This document shows, piece by piece, positions 56,831 to 64,000 of a stretch of 64,000 nt of DNA; position 1 is the stretch's first letter, and the number at the start of each line of letters is the position of its first letter. The stretch is taken from contig JBBHKE010000556.1 in NCBI GenBank assembly GCA_037447655.1, positions 98,550 through 162,549 on the forward strand, in the 5' to 3' direction. Origin of the DNA: Zygnema cylindricum (taxonomy: Eukaryota; Streptophyta; Zygnematophyceae; Zygnematales; Zygnemataceae). The notes under the pieces were generated by a model. It did not search any database and was not told the origin of the DNA. It saw only the letters and a list, made by a program, of their open reading frames with translations. Both the position numbers and the translations under genes were made by a program.

Positions 56831-58380
56831 AAGGGGCCTTCTCATCACCAGAGCACAATCACTGGATTGAGGCGGCAAACGACGAAATGAAGTCTATCAT
56901 GGAGGCTCAAACATGGGAGCTTGTGGACCTTCCTCCTGACCGAAAAGTGATCGGCAGCAAATGTGTATTCAAGGTGAAGTTAAATCCCGATAACACCATT
57001 GAACGCTATAAGGCCAGATTTGTGGCGAAGGGTTATAATCAAAACGAAGGAATCAATTTTGAAGAAACATTTTCTCTGGTTGTAAGATTTCCAACAATTT
57101 AGCATTTTGCTGTCCCTAGCTGCGATAGAAGATATGGAAATTCATCAGATGGATGTAAAGACGGCCTTTTTGCATGAAGAACTAGAAGAGACCATTTACA
57201 TGCAGCAACCTGAAAAGTATGCAGAACCAAGAAAAGAGCAATTAAAAGGCAAGTTGCTAAAATCCTTGTACGGCCTAAAACAAGCCCCTAGGCAATGGAA
57301 TTTGATGCTTGATGAATTCTTGACCATTCTAGGATTTCAAAGGATGACCACTCTGTCCATGTTCTAAAAGGTGAGAATGGGATAGTGTATATAGCGGTGT
57401 ATGTAGATGATTTATTATTAATTAGCAAATCAATGGCTAAAATTAACAAAATCAAAACTTCTCTAAACTCACGGTTCGAGATGAAAGAGCTCGGTGAGGC
57501 AAAGTATATTTTGGGTATCCAGGTAGAGAGGGACAGAATTAAGAAAGAAATAAATTGAAATCAAAAGGAGGTTATTGGAAACATGTTAGATGAGTATGGA
57601 ATGCGGGGGGGAAAAGGATGTCTAACTCCAATGGAGTTTCAGCAGAAGTTAGAGAGAGAAAAGACAAAACCAAAGGTTATTATTAGCGAGTACTTAGAAT
57701 CAGAGGAGAATGAGCCCATGACACTAATACCTTATAGACAAATAGGGAAAGCTTAATATATTTGATGAACTATACACGTCCTGACAATGCTTCAGCAGTT
57801 GGGGTACTAAGCAAAAGTCTAGAGAATCTTAGAAAATCTGACTTTGATGCAGCAAGAAGAGTCTTAAGATATTTGGCCGGAACCAAAGACCTCAAACTCA
57901 CACTAGGCGGAGGAGAAGTAAAACTGCAAACGTTGAGTGATGCAAGCTATGGCGACATGCCAAGCTGGAAGTCCACAACAGGATTCGTTCTGCAAATTGG
58001 AAACGGGACTTGTTGTTGGAGCAGCAAACTTCAAAAGGTTACAGCACAATCGAAAATGGAGTCAGAATATATGGCAGCGAGCTTGGCCCTCAAAGAACTT
58101 CTATCGGTGAAGTCCATGTTGCAAGAATAGGGATACATGCAGGTTGGTCCACAAGTGATGTGGTGTGATAACCAGGCTGCCATTGCCATTGCTTCGAGTC
58201 ATCACTTCAAAAGCAAGCACATGGATGTACGATAACACTTTGTAAGAGAAAAAGTGTTCTCTAAAGTAATTTAATTATGTTATTTGCCATATGCAAAAAT
58301 GATTGCTGATATGCTCACTAAAGCTCTTCCTGCTCCTAAGCTAAAGTATTGTAGGAAAGCAGTGGGATTAAGTGACTAGT
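56831..58380 (+). pseudogene. element G reverse transcriptase and RNase H, broken
   Basis: RT: NDEMKSIMEAQTWELVDLPP, KVKLNPDNTIERYKAR, a frameshift near 57100, HQMDVKTAFLHEELEE, SLYGLKQAPRQWN, a frameshift near 57345, then VYVDDLLLIS intact at about 57400-57425. DLGEAK counterpart is ELGEAKYILGIQVERDR, with a stop near 57556. RNase H: LSDASYGDM, MESEYMAAS, WCDNQAAIAIA and SKHMDV followed by TAA. Ends GLSD at about 58378. Confidence 0.87.
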
Positions 58381-58539
58381 CGAATTATTCCACTACCATA
58401 CTGCCACTCTGCGATAAGTCCACCATTGGGATGTAGTAGGACAGGGTGACTTGCTAATTGTTATACTACTATACTGCGATGCTGTGCGAGTTTATTAGCG
58501 CTGCTGCGCTGGTATAGTGAGTCTCAAGATTTAGGGGAG

Positions 58540-59418
58540 TATTGTACTTTTGGAAAGCTCTCAGTGTCATCGCAGCTACTATACAGACAGAGCAGCACAG
58601 CAGCTATTCAGCAGAGCAGCGCAGCTGCTATATGTTGTCTTTTTGGAAAGCTTTCAGCCTCAAAGCAGCGCAGCTGCTTTACAAACAGAGCAGCGCAGCT
58701 GCTATACAACAGAGCACCACAGCTGCTATACAACAGCGCAGCTGCTATACAGCAGAGCAGCGGAGCAGCAGAGCAGCTGCTATACAGCAAAGCAGCGCAG
58801 CAGCGAAGCTGCAACACAGACAGGACAAGGCAACCATGATTATATTTGATATGGTCCGTACGAACAACGCAACGTCTAATATTCTTAAATGTGATTCTCT
58901 ACAGGATAGAGCAACTGCGATAGATACGATTCTAGTCAACTTAGTGGGGAACTCAGTGGTAACTTAGTGGGTAACTTAGTGGTAGCTTACTGATAGCTCA
59001 ATGGCAGCTTAGTGATAGCTCAGTGGTAGCTTGACAGATCAGTGGTAGCTTAGTGGTTTGACCTACCTCTCAAGTGCACTACTGTTGCCAGTTCAACACA
59101 AGTATAAGACTTAGGACTCGGAACATATTATGTTTCCAGACCTCCAAGTAATAAAACTGCAGACAGTTTTTGGGAAACTTCTGAGTATTATATCTTGAGT
59201 GTTCTCATGTCAATTGTGCTATAACTTTGGGAGTTATCAGTGTTTATCCTACTCTATATTCTGATAGAGTTTTGTGAGGTTTGGATGCTTGTATAAGAAT
59301 TGGTGAGAACTTAAGAACAACTGTTTGGTAGGATTCTCGATAGATTCTGAGAGTGTATCATGTCTACTTCTACTACTACTGCTGCTCCTCCACCTGCACC
59401 GGTGGTTGTAGAACAACA
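58540..59418 (+). repeat. LTR shared by elements G (3') and H (5')
   Basis: 879 bp after the tract CAAGATTTAGGGGAG. Starts TATTGTACTTTTGG and ends GTAGAACAACA. It has a GCAGCGCAGCTGCTATACA minisatellite (about 58573-58815) and an AGTGGTAGCTTAGTG repeat (58945-59055). The gag ATG of H (59360) is inside. The frames at 58542-58967, 58550-58849 and 58564-58839 are minisatellite translations and are not genes. Confidence 0.9.
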
Positions 59419-60287
59419 GGTTATGGGCCTGTCATCAAGAATCCCTATCATTTCCGGGGATAAGTATGTTTACTGGGCGGATATGGTGGAAACACATTTT
59501 GAAAATGTCAATCTTTTGGATATCTTGGATGGTTCGCTGGATGAATCTGATCCGTCATTGTCTAAGAAAAATACGCAAGCTCGTTCTATTCTTAAATTTT
59601 GTATATCTGAGGACTTAGCTATGTCTCAGATAAAGATGAAAAAAACAATTGATATCTGGAAATCTCTTAAAAATGATTATGAAAAAGCTAATGTCCAGGA
59701 AGAACTCTTATTGGCTGGAAATATTTGGGACTATAAGTACACTGGCGGTACAATGGCTGAATATTCTAACAAATTTCGTATCCTTGTAGATGCACATGCT
59801 TGTGCAGGTGGGGTGTTTCCTCCTTTTCAACAGGCGGCACTGCTCATGAGGGTTCTCCCTCATAGTATGAAAGGAGCATCTGTCATGCTCAAACAAAAAG
59901 AGAAAGCTAGCTGGACTTTACAGTTAGCCATCAATATTTTACTAGAGGAATAAGCTACATCTAATATTCTTAATGTTGAGCAAGTAGAGGCTTTTAATTC
60001 AGACTTTGAGAGAAAAGGAAATTTTCATCAGAAAAGGAATCAGTTTAATCAGTTCAGACAATTTAATCAAGGTGGAAATAGACAATCCAACAATGCATGC
60101 TTTTATTGTAGTGAGAGAGGTCATGGATACAAATTTTGTCCTAAGCTTAAAAATGCTAACGATACAGGTTTATTCAGGCCTGGATGGCAACAAAGCCAGT
60201 TTTACAAAGGCTTCGCGGGGACTTCATCTCGTGGAAATGCATTATTTTCGGCTTCTTCGTCTCTCCAAGACGAGACTTTGACGGTTT
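59360..60287 (+). pseudogene. element H gag, interrupted
   Basis: ATG 59360 in the LTR, open to TAA at 59951-59953. Nearly the same sequence as G Gag, with VVEQQVMGLSSRIP and TGGTMAEYSNKF. After the stop the gag continues. The knuckle CFYCSERGHGYKFC reads at about 60100-60142 in another frame. Coding similarity to G stops at the K LTR. Confidence 0.86.
59419..59430 (+). other. element H primer-binding site
   Basis: GGTTATGGGCCT, immediately after the shared LTR. Confidence 0.8.
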
Positions 60288-61324
60288 TGTAGAAACAAAT
60301 GGTTTTACAGTATTTTTTATGTATGAAAAGAAATAAAGAAGCCGAGGCAATCTACCTCTAACTTCTCTCTCCAACTCTCAAACTTGTTGCAGTCACAAAG
60401 AAATTGTAGAGGAAGCTAGAGACATGGCTACCGAGGCTATCCTAAGGTTTACGCGAGATTTATATTAGTTAGGGTTTATTTATTTAAAAGGTATGTGCGG
60501 CGACAGGAATTGATCTTTGTACCTACCGGCCGGCAGACAGGAAATAGTCGGTTGCCTTAGCCGTTAAGTCTAGGATTAGTTTTACGTAGTATATAGTTTG
60601 ATAATTATTTTAATATGTATACGTACGATAATTCATTTAACTATAATTGATTACGTGATACATAGATCCGGTACGGATTACGGTACGGATGATGAATCAA
60701 TACGGCGCATTTGTTTCGTAAGTGAAACAAATACCGCGCATGTATTTATTATGGTTACGATTAAATTATATTCTAATCCGACGGCTGCAATTAGCGCGGA
60801 GATCGTGGAGGAAGATTTCGGCGGTTTGTGGCCATCGCCACATCGGATGATGCGTGGCAAAATTACATTGGATCATAAAATCTCCGGAGATTATGGCACC
60901 GAATCCGGATATGACATGTGTCGACATTTAGGGCATGTCGTACAATGTCCGTACCTAAAGTACAACGGCACCTGTACTTTTGAGTACGGAACTCAATTCT
61001 GATTGGTTCCGTACATCAGTAGATAGAGTCTGTGAGAGAGATAGGACTTAGAAAAATTTATAAGATAGAACCCTCTCTCCCAGAGAGCTTTTGTATAAAA
61101 GGTCAACTTTGACCCTCCATAACTTACTGCTCACGTGAGCAAATTCAGAGATTCTTTTTGCTATCGACTCAAGGGAGTCTTACCTTCACAAAGATGCAGG
61201 TGGTCAGGGTTTTTGTCTACCATGGTGGCTGTTATTTTTTCTGAAACACAAAGGGGTCAGGTTTATCATAGAGGCTTCTTGGAAGCTGTCTACTTTGAGG
61301 ACTTATGGAGGTTTCAGAGTTGCA
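60288..61324 (+). repeat. element K 5' LTR
   Basis: 1037 bp, TGTAGAAACAAATGG ... CAGAGTTGCA. It has the AGGACTTAGAAAAATTT motif at 61043-61059 and TATAAAAG at 61094-61101. The gag ATG is 20 bp before its end. The frames 60598-61002 and 61135-61413 show no recognisable domain. Confidence 0.85.
61094..61101 (+). promoter_or_regulatory. TATA box in element K LTR
   Basis: TATAAAAG, a canonical TATA box about 210 bp before the gag ATG. Function inferred from position in the LTR. Confidence 0.55.
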
Positions 61325-62660
61325 AGTTATGGGCCCACCCTCTAGGGTACCAATCTTTAATGGAACCAGCTTCATATACTGAAAAGTATGATGATAGGAC
61401 CTCTATGCGATAAAAGGTTTTGGGGGATAGTGAGTGGACGGTTGGGGCGTCCATCAAGTCTTGGAATTCCTCCAGGGTTTGGAGGAACCAGATTCACCAG
61501 GAAAGAGGATCCACCTTTAACGGAGGAAACAAAAGAACGAGAGGTGGTGGACAAAGGAAAGGAGAAGGAGACGACCACACCAATAGCAACTGGTTCGACA
61601 TTCATGTTGCCTATTCCAAGGAATGAGGAGAATGATACTGAAACCTGGGACTTCAACAATATGGCGGCAAAACACTTCATCCTACGCCATCTCAATCAAG
61701 GACTTGCATATCCTCATTTGCAGGTAGAAAGGGCATCCGATCTTTGGATGGCTCTCATAGAGATGTACCGAAGTGGTACGATTCAGCAACAAAAGTTGGC
61801 TGATCAGAAAGTTAAGAAGTATGTATACAAAGGGGGAAATATGTTGGATTTTTGCAATGAGCTTGCTACACTCTTCATGGAGCTACAGAGTGCGGGAAAA
61901 GATTTTAGTGAAAAACAAAAGGTTAATTGTTTACTGATGAAGTTACCTGATGAGTTCGTGAACATAGTTTACCGTGTGCAGGACTTGCCTGACTCAAGGT
62001 GGATATGGAACTCAGTGGTAGGGATGATTATCGTTCAAGAGAATACAATTGAGATCCGAAGGGGAGGAAAGAGTGGCCAAGCCTTGGCAACAGCGACTGA
62101 TTCAAGGAACAGGGATTCCCGAAAACCGGTTGGAAACTATGGGGGTAGGGAGCAGAAAAAACAGGCCGATGAGTTTGAACCAAGGGCTCCCAAAGGTCTA
62201 TGTCACTTTTGTAAGAAACCGGTGCACTATATGGCAGAGTGCACTAAACTAACCGAGCTACGGTTAAAGGAGGGGCAGACTGGTGGTACCCCGAGAGGAA
62301 AGAAAAAGGCCCTTGTCACACAGGTACTTAAGGCGGAATTTGAGGACGAAGACGATGAGCTCCTTTTGGATGAGGAGTTGGAGGCGAAAAATGAGGTCGA
62401 AATTCCACGAAGGCAAAAATGTGCTTACGGTGGATTGAAAGGTGAAGCAGGCTGGATTGTAGATTCAGGTGCCTCCATGCACATGTGTAAGGATAGACAC
62501 TTGTTCACTAAGATAAGAAAGATTCCCACCGTAGAGATAGAGTATGGGGATGGGAGGATAGTCACAACTACTCTTGTAAGATCGGTAGATCTGAAAGTGT
62601 TAGTAGAAGGAAAGACATCAATATTAACATTCTCCGATGTATTGTTTATTCCGTAGCTGA
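61305..62660 (+). pseudogene. element K Gag and protease
   Basis: ATG 61305 inside the LTR gives MEVSELQVMGPPSRVPIFNG across the primer site. A TGA (Trp in relatives) and a frameshift near 61380-61390 shift reading to the long frame 61388-62656. That frame covers the Gag domain (FWGIVSGRLGRPS, ASDLWMALIEMYRS, YVYKGGNMLDFCNELA, KVNCLLMKLPDEF), the knuckle CHFCKKPVHYMAEC (CX2CX4HX4C, about residues 274-287) and an acidic stretch. The protease block WIVDSGASMHMC has an intact D-S-G-A. A TAG at 62654-62656 ends the frame where relatives continue into GAG-pre-integrase. Gag and protease are otherwise the best-preserved pair in the window. Confidence 0.85.
61325..61336 (+). other. element K primer-binding site
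   Basis: AGTTATGGGCCC, directly after TTGCA at the LTR end, and coding for VMGP. Confidence 0.78.
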
Positions 62661-63783
62661 ACAAAAATCTTATCTCTACATCAGCATTAGATGATAAGGG
62701 TTTTTTCACTAGCACTAGGGAAGGAGTCTTTACTGCTAGTTTTGAGGATGATGTCTATTTCATTGCTGAGAAAGGTAGCCATGGGATGTTTAGGCTGATC
62801 TTAAGTAATGAAAAGAAGAAACTTTATTATGATGGTGTTCATGATATTATGATGTGGCAAAAGAGGCTTGGGCATGTGAATCTAGATAAGTTAAGAGAGA
62901 TGAAAAAGATGGGAGTGGTGGAAGGGATTCAGTTCAGTGAAAGTGATGATATAAGTGATTGTAGTGGATGTGCTGAAGGTAAAGCACACAGATTACCCTT
63001 TCCTAAATCAGCCACCTATAAGGGAGAAAAAATTATAGATCTAGTACACACAGATATTTGGGGACCGGCTAAAGTGCCCTCGCCGGGGCGGAAGAGATTT
63101 ATGATGACTATAACTGATGATTTTCTCGGTATTCTCAGGTATATTTTTTGAAAAACAAGTCCGAAGCTGAGGATTGTTTTAGACAATATAAAGCACGGAG
63201 CGAAAAACTCCATGAAACTCCAATCAAGAGAGTAAGGAGTGATAATGGTGGAGAGTATACTTCTAACCAGTTTGAGGATTTTCAGAGGGAAGATGGGGTT
63301 CAACATCAAAAGACAGTTCCAGAAAATCCGGAACAGAATGGGGTAGCTGAAAGGTTAAATAGAACACTAAGTGATAGTGCTAGAAGTATGTTGTCAGATA
63401 AAAAGATAGGAACAAGGTTTTGGGCAAAAGCAATGAACTGTGCTAATTACCTCAAGAATAGAGTTCTTACTTCAGCTATAAAAGATCAAACACCTTATGC
63501 GAGATGGACAGGCCGGAAACCAGACATATCTCACTTAAAGGTTTTCGGCAGTCAAGTGTTTAGTCTAGATACTGATTGGTCCAATTGGAAGCTAGATCCT
63601 AAAGGAAAACCGGGATACTTATTAGGATATGATGAAGATGTTAAAGGATATAGAGTTTATGATCTAAAAAGGGAAGATATAATCTTAGTAAAGCATCTAG
63701 TAGTTATGGATGAAGGAAAGTCTGTGGATCCCTTCAAATATACGAAGTCAGTAAAAATCAGATTTGAGTCAAAAATCCGATGA
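62657..63783 (+). pseudogene. element K GAG-pre-integrase and integrase
   Basis: GAG-pre-integrase WQKRLGHVNLDKL and CSGCAEGKAHRL in frame 62786-63151. First catalytic Asp in HTDIWGPAKVP. A frameshift near 63125-63150 (FLGILRYIF) moves to frame 63148-63783: RSDNGGEYTS (second Asp), QNGVAERLNRT (Glu), so the D-D-E triad is intact, then WAKAMNCANYLKNRV, PYARWTGRKPDISHLKVFG and LLGYDEDVKGYRVYDL. Confidence 0.9.
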
Positions 63784-64000
63784 CTTTGAGCTTCCTAACT
63801 ATCCAGGTTTTAGAGAAGATGACATTCTTGCAGGAACAAATCAGACTGAAAAGGACTCGGCTGTGGAAACTCCAGTGACAACTCTACTCGAAGCGGAAGA
63901 CGTGGTGGAAATTGATTCGGAATCAAGGGATAGGGGAGAAGCCGAGTTTGTTCGAAAGAATCCACGAGAACCATCTATTCCGGCCTCAGATTTTGAGGGG
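63784..64000 (+). pseudogene. element K integrase-RT linker, cut by the window edge
   Basis: An acidic linker (EDDILAGTNQTEKDSAV) in a shifted frame after the TGA at 63781, ending PREPSIPASDFEG, which corresponds to the PATEFPGG block before RT in element L. RT and 3' LTR would be outside the window. Confidence 0.75.

Larger units (their letters stand above)
53994..59418 (+). mobile_element. element G: copia retrotransposon, same family as A
   Basis: Shortened 5' LTR (53994-54289), gag-pol 54231-58380, LTR 58540-59418 shared with element H. Domain order gag, PR, IN, RT, RH. Disrupted in integrase, RT and RNase H by frameshifts and stops. Confidence 0.92.
58540..60287 (+). mobile_element. element H: 5' part of a second G-family element
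   Basis: Starts with the shared LTR and carries gag up to the start of the protease region. Element K interrupts it at 60288, so the rest of H may lie beyond the window. Confidence 0.87.
60288..64000 (+). mobile_element. element K: copia retrotransposon running off the window
   Basis: 5' LTR 60288-61324, primer site, gag-protease, integrase and the start of the linker before RT. It is a separate family from A/G, B and L, represented elsewhere by solo LTR I and fragment J. Inserted in the gag of H. The expected left target duplication is GGTTT (60283-60287). Confidence 0.9.

Noticed and set aside
58542-58967. Gln/Ala-rich protein from the G/H LTR
   Set aside because: Three overlapping frames and one on the other strand are all open because of the GCAGC minisatellite. 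None has other support.
60598-61002. 134-codon open frame in the K LTR
   Set aside because: It lies wholly in LTR sequence, and the homologous solo LTR I does not keep it as far as I can see.

Overview
The window is eukaryotic, repeat-dominated DNA of the kind found in heterochromatin. There are no bacterial operons and no rRNA or tRNA gene that I can see. It is AT-rich, carries one 10-N assembly gap (43076-43085), and every protein-level similarity belongs to Ty1/copia (Pseudoviridae-type) LTR retrotransposons, nearly all broken by stops and frameshifts. I found no credible host gene. The lineage cannot be fixed from this sequence: the polyproteins are generic copia type, and the primer-binding sites match an initiator-tRNA-Met anticodon loop that animals and plants share.

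Layout. 1-1261: degenerate CAT/ACC simple repeats. 1262-6190: minus-strand copia element A, cut off in RNase H, sitting in the integrase of minus-strand element E (6191-8165). 8166-9615: a satellite with a period of about 100 bp. 9616-11470: first array of a 40-bp satellite whose core is the 12-bp palindrome GTTAGCGCTAAC. 11471-21317: element B (+), interrupted by element C (13898-17965, minus, TTCTC target duplication), which has Gag but no Pol. 21318-22276 satellite. 22277-24408: solo LTR F holding a 942-bp Harbinger-like MITE. 24409-25950 satellite. 25951-30517: element D (+), second member of the Gag-only C family. 30518-31522 satellite in the opposite polarity. 31523-40793: two related elements L and M in tandem, sharing one LTR. 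40794-42470 satellite. 42471-43075: head-to-head LTR fragments, then the gap. 43086-43350: a second, unrelated 40-bp satellite. 43351-53993: the main satellite array, with an LTR fragment J and a solo LTR I. 53994-60287: elements G and H, again sharing one LTR. 60288-64000: element K inserted in the H gag and running off the window.

The elements share a design. In A, B, C, D, G, H, K, L and M the LTR ends in CA (or a close variant) and is followed directly by a version of GGTTATGGGCCC. That is the complement of the initiator tRNA-Met anticodon arm, so half-tRNA priming as in Drosophila copia and yeast Ty5 is the natural reading. The gag ATG lies upstream, inside the LTR, so the last 20-150 bp of each LTR encode the Gag N-terminus and the primer site itself encodes the conserved VMGP/VMGL residues. 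LTRs of different families also share an AGGACTTAGAA motif and a short GC-rich perfect hairpin.

The most interesting items are the Gag-only C/D family with an unidentified conserved peptide near its 3' end, the LTR-encoded Gag N-terminus overlapping the primer site, the palindromic 40-bp satellites, and the satellite polarity switch that coincides with element D. All coordinates of decayed domains are approximate. Alignments were made by eye.
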